Assembly: GCF_947172395.1 (NCBI RefSeq)
Contig: NC_069087.1
Location: forward strand, 4,340,001 to 4,404,000
DNA from: Bicyclus anynana
Lineage: Eukaryota > Arthropoda > Insecta > Lepidoptera > Nymphalidae
Length of the DNA: 64,000 nt
Direction of reading: 5' to 3'
Part shown: in pieces, positions 42,600 through 54,900 of the stretch
Layout: each line of letters opens with the position of its first letter
How positions within the stretch are numbered: position 1 is the stretch's first letter
Made by a program: the position numbers and the translations under genes
The notes under the pieces: generated by a model
The model's database searches: none
What the model was told of the DNA's origin: nothing
What the model saw: only the letters and a program-made list of their open reading frames with translations

Positions 42600-43975
42600 G
42601 AATTTCACCAAATTGAGAAAGAACATACCTTAATTCATCAAAAAATCCTCGAAACTTGGCAATGCTGTTATAATAAATATAAATTGTTCATAAATCGTTC
42701 ACTCGCCGTTCTCAATCGCTCTGTTTACAAATCAGAGTCAAAAAGTATATGATGAACAGGAATACAACGCTCCTCGTTCGAACTACGTTTAGTATTTGAC
42801 AGGCCGGATCTGTAAATGCCGTTTAAATGAAAGTCTGTGAACTCGGATCTAAGTAATAACTATAATAGGGATGATGACAGTTTTTTAAATTGTATATAAA
42901 TTAAGAGTATGCTCATAGTAAAGCAATTTTGTAAAAGGAACAGGGTATCTGCAATCATTACTTTAGGAGCTACAGGGATTTAAAGGGTCAGATTTGCGGC
43001 GCTGCCGCGGATCCCTGAAAAACGCCCCATACAAAATAGCACGAACTAATGACGTCGTAGGTAAAGTAATGATTGTTATATTTGTAGTGTGATCAAACAA
43101 AATTACTAATATCCTTGTTAGTTGTGCGTTTATGTTTATAGTTCAAATATTAAAAAAGGTCACATTTAATGTAAGGAAGCTAAATCTGTATGAATTTTCA
43201 TCTAATTACGATAAAAGATTTTTAATAGATTTTGAAATTCTATAATGTCATTTATTGTGCAAATATCCAGACAATCTTTGCTTTTTATGTATAAATTTGT
43301 TTACATTGACCCTATTTACCCGAATGTATCATAAAAATAAATATATTCAAACTTAGTTATCACGCCCATTGTGCCTATATAGAGTAACACTTCCCAGAGC
43401 ATGCAATAAACACGACTGACACATAGATTGTTCTTCTTCTAAAACAAGACTTAGAAGTAAACGATCACTTCTATAGTACAGTACATATATAATAGTTATC
43501 TTCTCGCATTACCAAGCCTTTTGACTTCAAATGGAAATGCCACTCTTATTCGTGCACATTTAAATTTTATCAAAGACTCCGAGAAACATCTCCGTGGAAA
43601 TTGTATTTTCCAAGCGAACGGAGCGAATATGACGGAACACGTCTCACACAATTTTAGTCCCTTTAGCGCCTCCTTTATTCAATTCACTTATGTTTCATGT
43701 ATTATACTCCAACTGTTTTGCACCTGGCTTTCATTCAAAATATTCGTGGTCTGATGCATCAAGCTATTATCATCTATCTATTTTTAAAGATCTGCTTGGT
43801 TAGGGACCCTTTTTATGGGAGAGATTTAGAGTTTAGAACTTCCACAATGCACTGCAATTTAGGTGGCGAAGGCAACCTTTTTTTTATTGCAGAAGTTTTC
43901 GGAATTGAAGCCTTTCACACTGCAATGTAGGTTATAACGGGCTTAGGATGATAAGTATCATATGTTAATGATACT
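42600..43975. other. Intergenic, no gene recognised
   Basis: AT-rich. Two overlapping frames of about 77 codons at 43521-43930 have no recognisable motif, and their hydrophobic bias is what AT-rich noise gives. Confidence 0.5.
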
Positions 43976-44154
43976 GTGCCTAGTGGGAGTTTTCAATATT
44001 TTCATACTGATAATATCACGTTAACGTAAACGCGAATTTATATGAAATTGAAACAGTTGTGCAGTAGTGCCACTAGATGGTACTCTTTCAATGTCTTAGA
44101 AATTCGCGTTTACGTTTACGCGATAGTTACAGTATCAAACTGCCACTAGGCCCT
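43976..44154. mobile_element. 179-bp MITE, copy 1
   Basis: GTGCCTAGTGGGAGTTTTC at the left and CTGCCACTAGGCCCT at the right are inverted. GTAAACGCGAATTT pairs inward with AATTCGCGTTTAC. It is the same length as the copy at 63522. Confidence 0.82.
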
Positions 44155-44238
44155 CAGATCGTGACCGGCAGCTTAACTTGTAGTCCATGACTTTAACAGT
44201 ACCATTTTCCTAATTCTGATGTCTTGGAAGAAAGGTCA

Positions 44239-44294
44239 ATTTGGTCTGCATGAACCAACGATATATTCTAGTCGTTGGTTCATGCAGACCAAAT
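44239..44294. repeat. Perfect 23-bp hairpin
   Basis: ATTTGGTCTGCATGAACC.. pairs exactly with its inverse at 44272-44294 across a 10-base loop. Confidence 0.92.
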
Positions 44295-44682
44295 CGATCC
44301 AAAGGTTCCTAAAAATAATTAGTTTAAACACTTTTGAAAAAATGATGATGAAATACTCTTGGGTCTCACCCAAGTTATTTACTCTAATCTACATTATAGC
44401 TTATAATACAATTTCTCCGAAACCAAGACCAGTATCTATTTAAAAAGGACGATTATTTAGTGAGGTCCCAAATAGTCCCCGGGCAACTTGTTATATTTCA
44501 ATCAAGGGTCTCGATCGAATAAACTACTACGTTCGTCGTTCATTAATATTTTCTCGACGTATACCTACTCGTATTCCTAGCTATTTGTAAATAGTAATTT
44601 CCTAAAATTATATTAGACCTCAAAAATTTGTAAATATAATACGTCTTATATTAGTAAATTTATGATGTATTTCAGTTATTTT

Positions 44683-45314
44683 TTTTTTTTATTGAGAAAG
44701 AATACAATAAGGAACTTAAGCTAACTTATCCTAATAACTATACAAATCATGCCCACGTGGAATGGTGGCAAGAATACTGGCTGCATTTCCGCGCTGGACA
44801 GCCAGGCTGATCGTTTGCGCAAAAAATGAGCCAGCCCTTCTGTCACCAGTCGAGGCAACAAGCCGCGGTGAAATAGTACGGAAAAATTTTTTGGCACTGC
44901 GACTCCATGGCCCAAGGGTCTCCACGGCAAAAGGTACAAATATGTAACTCTCTGTCAGAGAGGCATACTTGAGCCACTTACCGGTTTCAGCTTTTTCTGC
45001 TGCGGCTCCCGGTCTTGATTCTGTCTCCCTGATATGACACGGTGCTAATGTGTCGACGCATGTAGCGTCCCACATTTCCCAGGGAACCAGCGTCAATCCA
45101 TCAGGTCTCTTACCATCATCCCGACTGATTCCTAACGGCTCGATTAGCGCAGGAATATTTATGGTGGCAAGAGCCCTTTTTATTATGTCATTAAGAGAGC
45201 CATGCCGAAATAGCCTACCGCCACTCCTTTGGCATGAAAGCCCGTGGATTCCAAATTTACTCACCTCTTTCCCACATGGACATTTGTGCTCTAAACACAA
45301 TGGTGTACCCAATA
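44683..45314 (-). mobile_element. LINE 3' end with restriction-like-endonuclease-type motif, 5' truncated
   Basis: The minus-strand frame 45312-44731 (193 residues) runs from the truncation point to a stop and is followed by poly(A) (T-run at 44683-44690). It has CPCG..FGIHGLSC (Cys/His cluster), DDGKRPDG and WDATCVDT. A Cys/His cluster followed by PD..D is the layout of the restriction-like nuclease of R2-type LINEs; that assignment is inferred. The 9-bp repeat AGTTATTTT flanks it (44674-44682, 45315-45323). Compared with the copy at 58040, four residues are missing between PD and D. Confidence 0.75.
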
Positions 45315-45524
45315 AGTTATTTTGATTTCACAAACACCGATTTTCATGAAAATGAAATAGGACCATAGGACCGTAGGAGGATAAATGACGAAATCATGAG
45401 TCGAGAACCTCCTCCCTTTTTTGAAGTCGGTTAAAAATTATAAATAGGCGAAAAAGCATTCTTGAATTAAAAAAGTTCCGAAATACGAGTAGGTATTTTT
45501 TATTGCACGAGTGTATGAAGGAGG

Positions 45525-45622
45525 ATTCTCGTGGTGGAATTAGCCTAACCCATCTCATTCTAAGAGGAGAATCGTGCTCAACAGTGAGCAGAATATGGTT
45601 TGCTAATGATGATGATGAATCT
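45525..45622 (+). mobile_element. SINE-B 3' end fragment
   Basis: GGTGGAATTAGCCTAACCC through AGTGAGCAGAATATGG is the SINE-B end. Confidence 0.65.
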
Positions 45623-46042
45623 AATAAAAAAATATAAGAAAGTTAATAACAAGCATATCACTCTGAAACTACTGAATGAGTTCAACTGAAACTTAATATG
45701 GAGCTGTTTCTGAGGACTTCCGGAATATTCTTGAGTTATGTTTTCGTTGACGTGACTATAATGTTGCTCATAGTCTAGGTTAAATTCCGCTTCAATTTGT
45801 GTGTTCTTATATACATACGACTACGATTACAAAACAGGACATTTTCAAAATTGTTTAAAAATATACCGACATGCCTAGCTAGAATTTGAGCATTAAATAT
45901 CAATTCTAAAAGAATCAGCATTTTGCTAAGATTCGTAAAGCTTTGAAGTGTTCTTCAAAAGCGATAGTGACTGCAGCCAATTCCCGCTGCTTAAGTGGAT
46001 CGGGATCCAGTTCTCGGCTGAAATCGAATAACTGGATTATAC

Positions 46043-46268
46043 CTTTTTTTATTCTTTACAAGTTAGCCATTGACTACAATCTCACCTGATGGTAAGTGAT
46101 AATGCAATCTAAGGTGGAAGCGCGCTAACTTGTTAGGAGGAGGATGAAAATCCACACCCCATTTCGGTTTCTACACAACATCGTACTGGAACGCTAAATC
46201 GCTTGGCGCTACGTCTTTGTCGGTAGGGTGGTAACTAGCCACGGCCAAAGCCTCCCACCAGCCAGAGC
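46043..46268 (-). mobile_element. SINE-A lacking its tRNA-like head
   Basis: T-run and ATTCTTTACAAGTTAGCC through TCCCACCAGCCAGA. The sequence then changes, so the head is missing. Confidence 0.85.
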
Positions 46269-46491
46269 TCCCAGCTGACCATAGAACCAATTCTTTTATA
46301 GGAAATTTAACGTATTATTTGAAAAGATTTCTACTACTAAAGAGCTCTGTAACCTGTAGATAGTTAATTAAGGAATTTATCTGAGTAGAAGATTTTCTTT
46401 TATTTCATCGTCGTTTCCCTTTTAACAGAGTATTTGTGGTCGTCACATCAAGGATGGTGGCAAACTTCACCATTATTTCCATACTCCACAG

Positions 46492-46793
46492 CCGTGATAG
46501 CCTAGTGGATTACTACCTCCGATTATTCCGGATGGTGTGGGTTTGAGTCCGTCCGAGATCCGGTCCGGGGCATGCACCTCCAACTTTTCAGTTGTGTGAA
46601 TTTAAAGAAATTAAATATCATTAAATTGAGACGGTGAAGGAATAACATCGTGAGGAAACCGGCATACCAGAGACTTTTCTTAATTCTCTGCGTATGTTAA
46701 GTCTGCCGATTCGCATTCTGCCAGCGTGGTTGAGGTGGAGACTCGACCTCAGCAGTGCGTCCATATATGGCTTGATAATGCTGATGATTTCCA
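46492..46793 (+). mobile_element. SINE-B copy
   Basis: GCCGTGATAGCCTAGTGGAT (A box), a disrupted B box, TGCACCTCCAACTTTTCAG and GTGAGGAAACCGGCATACC are seen. Confidence 0.85.
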
Positions 46794-46799
46794 TGAGCA

Positions 46800-48149
46800 A
46801 ACCAATTAGAACGGTTTTGATTTGATCGATCCAAGGCATTGTGACTTACCAGTGCCTAGCGCAAATAAGTCTTAACTGGAACTTTCTATCTAATACATAA
46901 TTTATTGATACTTTGTTTTTTTTTAAGTTAAAAAAAAATCAAAGTATCATTATCAGTAAATACAAAAACCTTCCTATTTATGTACAAGTTTAAAGTTCGT
47001 CAATCCCATTTGTATATCAAAGCAAATATTTAGACACAAACAAGAAAACATCATTGCCACTAATTTGTTGCCGCGGTCAAAGTACCTACGTATTTAAACA
47101 TAATTACGTTCACCAATATATACTTAAGGGTGTATACAGATATAACGACATCAATTATTATATTATAATTTATTCCATGTGTTAAAATCTACTGCAAATA
47201 TTTTATTCGCAGTAGAACACGGTTATGATCATCGATATAAGTCGTTAGATGTGCCCCTCCATACTAAATAACGCACAATTTTATGTCATAACCCAAAGAT
47301 GTGCACGCACATTTTATCATAGTACGTAACAAGCGCATGCGCTGAGTGGACGTTGACTTAAAAAAATATTTACTGTTTTATTTTATTTTAATCCCTTAAT
47401 TATGTGTAAAAATACAAGCTACAATATGAATATAAAAAAATGTGTAACGAGTGATGACGTACTCAATGTGCGAAACCAATGACAATTTCGCGTCGCTATG
47501 AGGCCCATCTAACGATCTACGATCGATGGTTACGATACAAAAATATATCAATCGAAGTAAAATTATGCCTGATGTTAAATTGTAAATTATCATTTACAAA
47601 ACAGCATAAACCTTATCCATAAAGCATGATATTATAAAGCGGAACCGTGCGTGATGCATTAGTCATTCTGAGGCAAAACATAATACCTACTCATGTCAAG
47701 TCATCATGTCCTAGTACACCGGTTACCATTCTTTATTCTGAAAACAGCAATACTGTTTGTCGGCAATAAAGACAATGATGGTACTTTTCGTAAGTTCTAT
47801 CACAACACTAACTAAAATACATTGTCAGAGATATACATCAATGTAGAGGAACCCTAACTTACTAATCGGAAAGTGATCGTAAAAAATCGTTTACCAGACC
47901 GTCTTATCAGCTGATAGCCTCATATCGTCAAACTTACGTACTTCACTTCGACAGTCAATGCCGAGCATTCTTTGTTGATCAAGTGTTATAGTGCATTGAT
48001 TTGTAACTAATCTTTTAACGTGATTTCGTCTTCCCTATATTTTCTGACTGGAGGACGCCCACGACTTCGTTTGCGTTTGGTTTATTTTCTCAGTATATGG
48101 ACTGCAAATATCCTTGTAACGAACAAACAAACGGTTAAGTTTGTTTGTT
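46800..48149. other. Upstream region of SDR2, no feature recognised
   Basis: AT-rich, with a T-run/A-run palindrome at about 46910-46945 (GATACTTTGTTTTT.. AAAAAAATCAAAGTATC). Any SDR2 promoter probably lies between here and 48815; no TATA or Inr could be chosen. Confidence 0.4.
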
Positions 48150-48384
48150 AACTAATATATATAATAAAGGCGAAAGTTTGTGTGTGTGAAAGTGTGTGTA
48201 AGTGTGTATGTTTGTTCTTCTTTTGTGCTGCGGCTACTGAAGCGAATTGGCTGAAATTTGGAATGGAAATAGATTTTACTCTGGAGCACCTGGGGTAACA
48301 TTTTCATTCCGGAAGCCATAGAGGCTTCCGCGGGATTTGTGAAAAACTAAATTCCACGCGGATGAGGTTGCGGGCATCCGTTAG
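48150..48384 (+). mobile_element. Helitron-like element upstream of SDR2
   Basis: GGCGAAAGTTTGTGTGTG (with a GT-rich stretch), GAAGCGAATTGGCTGAAAT, GCGGATGAGGTTGCGGGC and an end reading TTAG. It lies about 430 bases before the SDR2 start codon. Confidence 0.68.
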
Positions 48385-48499
48385 TAATATATAAATGTGC
48401 AAGTTAGTTTGTTAAGTTTTTAAGTAACGGTCTGTCTACTTAATCCATCATAAAGTTTTGTATACACATCAGTAGTACTTAAAACACAACAAAACGCTC

Positions 48500-48538
48500 A
48501 TTTTGTTGATAAAAAAAACGAATTTTTATCAACAAAAT
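48500..48538. repeat. 16-bp hairpin upstream of SDR2
   Basis: ATTTTGTTGATAAAAA (48500-48515) and its inverse (48523-48538), about 280 bases before the SDR2 ATG. Confidence 0.85.
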
Positions 48539-48814
48539 AGGTACTGTTCCCGAGGGATGTCAAACCTTCTGACGGCTTTAAATGTATTGAAAAATAATAA
48601 CACAAACGGGAGCGAAGTCGTAGAGAAAATGTACTATGATATTATGATTATACGAATCACAGTATTCTGTATGTTTCCACAACCTTGTGTTCTGGAATTA
48701 AGTACACGAGTGTACCCTATTTTATGTGATAGATAAGATTGATTGTTTTCATCGGGATTTTGTGATAACAAGTCTGTGATAATATTCGGTGCCGGCAATA
48801 GAATAGTTTGCAAT

Positions 48815-48934
48815 ATGGCGGCTAAACTACTGCCAGAGTTTATGGATGTTGATGGAAAAGTGATTTTGGTGACGGGAGGCGCGGTTGGGATCGGTGCTGG
48901 ACTAGTCAAGGAACTGTTGTCACAGAATGCGAGG
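48815..48934 (+). CDS. SDR2 exon 1, Rossmann glycine loop
   Basis: Begins ATGGCGGCT and ends at donor GTATGT, phase 0, 40 residues. VILVTGGAVGIGAGLV is the first strand and cofactor loop of the fold. Confidence 0.92.
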
Positions 48935-51900
48935 GTATGTAATAATTTTGCTGTATTTTTCAATCGAAACTTGTCACTTGTACTGGATGAATTAACATCA
49001 CAATATCTCATGAATCAGTCTAAGGTGTCCTGTATGTAATATGTAGTACTAATACGTCCTCAACAGTCGTTGTTTTTTTTATTCTTTGACAAGTTAATGA
49101 CTGTGATCACACCTGATTTTAAGTGATGATGCAATTTAAGTTGGAAGCGGACTTATTTGGAAGAGGTAAAAGGTTTTTTTTTACAAGTTAGCCCTTGACT
49201 ACAATCTCACCTTGTTAGCCCTTGACTACAAGTGATGATGCAATCTAAGATGGAATCGGGCTAACTTGTTAGGATGAGGATGAAAATCCACATTCCTTTC
49301 GGTTTTGAACACGAAATCGTGTCGGAAAGCAACATTGTTTGGCGGTACGCCTTTGCCGTTAGGGTGATAACTGGCCACGGTCTAAGCCTCCCACCAACCA
49401 GACCTTTTTTTTTTAACGTGGGGAAATCCTCATGGATACCTTCTCGCCACGGGGAGGCAAGAAGGTTATGTCGGACTTCAACCGACTAAAACCCCACGTT
49501 GTTCCGACTCACCGCCTGATGACTGAGCCACGGGAACATTTCATAAACTACCGCAACCCAGCCAGCCCCATCAACCAGACCTGGGCCAATTAAGAAAACC
49601 TCAATCAGCCAACAAAGGACCTCCGTCTTGTAAATCTACCGCGCATACCACTGCGCCACGGAGGCCCTCAAATTTTCATTTGTGAAACGATTAGAAATTT
49701 TATTAGTCCAAAATAAAACTCAAAATTCACCGAATATCAGTACCACCAACCGGGCCTTTGTCAATGTAAATATCTAAACTACTTAGTGATGCAAAAAATA
49801 TTTCATCAATATCATTCCATCCGTTTTGAATTAGTAATCGTTGGTAGTTAATTATAAAATTGTAAATATTATATAGATTTAGATAAATGGATTATTTTGT
49901 CAAAAGGTTACATTTATATTTTACATTTACACAATTTCCATAAAAGACAGAAACGTGTTAATTACTTATCTATTATTAACTGATACTCACTAGTCACAGG
50001 GAAAATAATTTTTAAAATTGGTTCCGTAGATCCAAATATTACCCCTTACAACCTCACAAAGGCTCACAAATAAAATATAGATTAAATGGGAAGTAGGTAC
50101 GAATAAGTTTAATATAATTTCGTATAATATTAATTGACAAAGCAATTCAAAAAAATTAATATCACATAGTTCACACTATATTAAATAAAACTTATTGTTG
50201 ATGATCTTATTGATGATCTGCATGTACCGTGAATCATTAAATAAATTCTAAGATATTTCCTAAGGACGTAAATTTAAATATCTATAGTGTAAGCCGTGAA
50301 TAAAGTCATCCATGCAACGGAATACATTATTGAATAGCGTTCCGAATACCTTCAGGAAACTAATAACATCGAGATTTTGTTGGAAGCAGGTGTCATAAAA
50401 CTTCATAAATTGAAGTTCGAATTTCATATTACAGCACGTCGCCTTCCTAGACGTGTTGGAACGCGAAGGGGGAGCCCTTGAGAGCGAACTATTGAATAAG
50501 TTCGGCGCCCTGAGAGCGAGGTTCATAAAATGCGATATCTCAGACGAAGGACAACTTTCAGCGGCGTATAAACTCGTATTGGACAAATACAGACGACTCG
50601 ACGCGGTGGTGAACAATGCAGCGGTCATGTCAGAGGGGGACTACAAGAGAATGGTGGATGTTAATTTTGTAAGTACATTTCTACGAGTATGTATGAGAGT
50701 ATACAAAGACATAAAACTGAAAGTATAGTTTATACTTTTAAATTTTTGGGTTATTATTTAACTCGGTGTACCTACCACTCAAGTAATCAATCACTACATC
50801 GTTTTTCATCGTATTTTCGTTTTTGCTAGCTTCTAACATTGTGTTTTCAACGAAATGACACAATAATCGTCATTTTACGTAAAGTAACATTAGTCTGTTA
50901 TTGGTAGTAGCAAGTAAATTTTAACGAAAAACTGATATTTACGATATTTTGTTGAAATATTCAATTTAGACGATTGTTAAAACAAAACATCATTGCCACT
51001 TGATGTAAAATGACGTAGTCAAGGTAAATTCGTAGAAATAACTACATTAGATGATCACAAAAACAAAAATACGACGAAAATCGATGTAGTGACTCATTGT
51101 TTAAATAGTACACTGAGATACATAATAATATCAGAATCAGACGTCACGCATTGATATCCGCTTGTACCTACAAACATTTTTCATAATTTGCATTTAAAAA
51201 TGTAACACTAATCAACAATTACGTAAATTAATAGAATAATAATCAATCAAACCCACTTACCAATTAAAAATACTCCTTCTTATTTCTTTAGTTTTTGTAA
51301 ATATTTTTTTTTTTTAAATATTTAAAAATGTAAGACGCCATTTGAATAATATTGAAAAATACTGATGCGACGCTTCGTGTCGTACTGACTCGAGAATGTA
51401 TTCGTTTTTGAACGGTGTCGTAGCGGCTCAAAATGCAAACTATAGCTCTATATCTTTTTAATCTGTGTCCGCAAGTATCAAGTTCTATCAGGTATGCGGG
51501 GCGGTTTAGTTGATCGTCGCCACCCAGATTTCGCAGCAAAGGAGTAATTGCTTCGTACCGGTATGTTGTTTAACAAATACTGCCGAATCGATTGTACTGA
51601 CACGCCTTAGTGTGTAGCACACCTTAGTAAACAATCCGTACCACAATATCCTGTACTGTGTATATCTTGGGGTTTGTGTATCAATGGTAGCAAAGTTTGC
51701 GAATCGAATCTGTAATTGGACCGATAAAGAATAAAGGCGTATTCACGCAGAAAGCAATTGCCTGCGCCGTTCTACCAGCGGTTATGGGCTAGTCCGCGTA
51801 GATAGTCAGCGCTGGTTGTCCGTACGTAGTTTTCAGTTTACTTGTGTCATATACAAATTTGTGTTTACACTATATATTTATGTATAAATATAGTTTTTTA

Positions 51901-54900
51901 TTTTTACGCTTCCTGAACACACATCTCGACATTGTAGACAATTTCTAAATATTATTTGTTTAAATAAATTTCGTTGTTTGTTATGCGACAGTGAAATTAA
52001 GGCAATTAGCTACTTTTGTTAGCCTCAATTTAGACGCACTAGTGACATATATGATAGAACAAAATGTTTGTGTGTTGTGTTATGTACGCTACTCAGACTG
52101 CTAGCTGCTTTATGAAGCGGTTATCTGCGCAGACCAGGGCCTGTAAAGTGCTTTTCAGATAGCATGGGTACGGTAACATTTGCCTGTATGACGTTCATAA
52201 TACGTACTATTATCGTGAATCGCGGCACACTTTCAAAAGTGAAACGAATTGTCACCCGCACCATCCTATATGAAACAAACTATAGTAATGTGAATTAATG
52301 TAATTTTCGAAGCGTTTGTGATAGTAGAAAGAGAATTAACGTGCCAAGTGGCTAAAGCTCCAGTACCGAGAAGTGCTGGTTGTTTGACGCAGGCAACCTG
52401 CTTTCCATGTGAATACGCCCTTAGGCAACATCGAGTACGGTGGTTCAATAAAGAAGTTTGCTAATAAATTACGTTGTTTGTACACGTAGCTTGGAGCACT
52501 GTTGTGTTACATAAACTTGAACATTACGATTTGGTAGAAGCATTTCGACCCTCCAAAATTATGTACATTGTACACGCCATTACTTTACTGACTAGTGTAG
52601 TTAATTTTGTAAAATCTTTGCATTCAGAAACTCGCTTGATTTACTCTACTTTGTCTACGTGAAATTTGCTTTCATAATAGTGTTCGATTAATTAAAATAT
52701 GACCTATATCTTATTTAATTCGCTTAGCTTAGAAATCTATACTTATAATAAATCTGTCATCATCATCTCCTTACCCTTATCCCACTTAAGTGGGATCGGA
52801 AAAATATGTCAATCTTCTCCATTCGTCTCTATTACTCGTCAACTCATCATCCACTCTCTTTACACACATGTCCTCTATCACACAATCCAACCATCTCTAT
52901 TTTGGTCTTCCTCTCCTCTTATGTCCTTCCACTTGCACTTTCAACAAATCTGTAAAAAGGTAAATTCTGTACATGAAATATATTTCCAAAATAACTATCA
53001 GGGCTGATTAGTGATCGATACTGATGCCATAAATGCAATCAGTAAAATTTTTGTCTGTCTGTCAGTATGTTCGTTATAGAAACAAAAACTACTCAACGGA
53101 TTTTAACGAAACTTGGTACAATTATTCTTCATACTCCTGGACAGGTTATAGTATACTTTTCACCACGCTACAACCAATAGGAGCAGAGCAGTGAAGGGAA
53201 ATGTTGGGAAAGCGGGAGAAATTACTCCATTTTTACAGATATACTACTGTAAGGGCTGGAATAAAGAGATCTAAGGAGTTAGTAATGTAATAAAGAAAAA
53301 AACCTTTCTGGTATTTTCAGACAGCAACCGTGACCAGTACATTTAAGGCTCTAGAGGTGATGTCAGTGGATAAAGGTGGCAGCGGAGGAGTCGTGTTGAA
53401 CGTCTCATCGTTGATAGCACTGAAACCTCAGGAAAACTTACATTTCCCTGTTTTCGCGGCTACGAAAGCTGCAGTGCTACATTTTAGTAACCAGATTGCG
53501 GTAAGTACGTTTACATTTTTTAAAGTAATGTTTAAATAGCTCGCCAGTATGCGTTTCAAATTCATCTCTATCTCACTCTTTCTACATAGCTTGACAACTT
53601 TGTTCGTAACACTCCTGATGGTCCGCGCCGGGCCGGGGGGCGTGTAGCGATGAATGAAAAACCCACGACTGATGCACCTCACTTGCCCGCACGCACGATT
53701 TCACACCCGCGCAGTCTCCCCATCGTCGATATCATGGGAGTGTCATTAACGAACTTGCCAGACTGAAAATACTATACAATAAATAAAAAAAAACATTATA
53801 TATTACCTTACCCTTACGAACCCTTGATAATAATTGTATTTTTTTTTATTTAATTTAAAAGTATACAATAGTGAACTTAAGCTAACTTATCCTAATAACT
53901 ATACAAATCATGCCCACGTGGAATGGTGGCAAGACTACTGGCTGCATTGTATTTGTATATTTTTTATAGATATACATTTTTGATTTATTCATGTACTAGA
54001 ATATACCTTACGAATCAAAAATATGAAGTTTTAAATTGTTCTCTTTCAATTTCAGACTCAACAGTCATATTCAAAGACCAAAGTTCGCATAGTAACAGCA
54101 TGTCTGGGCTTAACCGACACAGCATTGCTACATAGGCACAACTTCGAGAGACACGATACCAACAGCTTAGTTGCACAAGTCCCTGAAAAGCAGAGGTAAT
54201 CTTAGCATGAATTCCAAAGTGCTTTAACATTCTCAAAGGACTTGTAAAATGAAAGTTGAAAGTTCCGGGTGATAGGGTAAAAATGTGGTGGGTTATGTGG
54301 AAAGTTACGTATGATTTTGTTTTTTTTTTACTAAAATTTTGCACGGATATTGTCTATGATGTGATGTGTGTTTGTGTGTGTGAATTTTTGACTAGAATTG
54401 AATAGAGGAAAAAAAGAGAAAAAAATTAATTGAATCATTCCCCATTTAATGTCCGAAATTCGGTTGAAACGATGTGTAGGTAAAAGTTATAGTAGTAGTA
54501 TTTAGATGTAACAAAAAATGCAAGCTTATCTCTATTGTCGCGCTAAAAACTAACGCTTTTAGGTAAAATTATTCCGAGAACGATTGAATTTTAGGTTGCA
54601 TATATGAAACATTCCGATATTAAAGTTTTCCATCAAATTAAACAATACAGCAAAGTTTGATGTATTACAAAGGTAGCTCAAAATGGTTTAAACATGCATT
54701 ATTCATGAATCGTAGTCGGAATATTGCTATTTCCATATTTTGCGGGTAGACAGACACATTTGCGAAATTAAATATTTTTGCTGTCGAGGCGAGATACGCG
54801 GGTTTGTGTTGAATTAAATTGTTGCAACCATAACCTTCACAGAATAATCTTGTGGTATAAAAACAACTTATCTTCGGCTACTTATACAAATATAAATGGT

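Noticed and set aside
43521..43930. Two overlapping frames as a small membrane protein gene
   Set aside because: No recognisable domain, no splice evidence, and composition expected of AT-rich noise.
47396..47593. Minus-strand hydrophobic frame as a signal-peptide exon of the receptor gene
   Set aside because: No donor in the required phase, and the frame ends without a splice site; the 40077-40133 candidate fits better.
48743..48814. Extending SDR2 upstream in the open frame
   Set aside because: There is no ATG in this stretch; the protein from 48815 already starts at the usual distance from the glycine loop.
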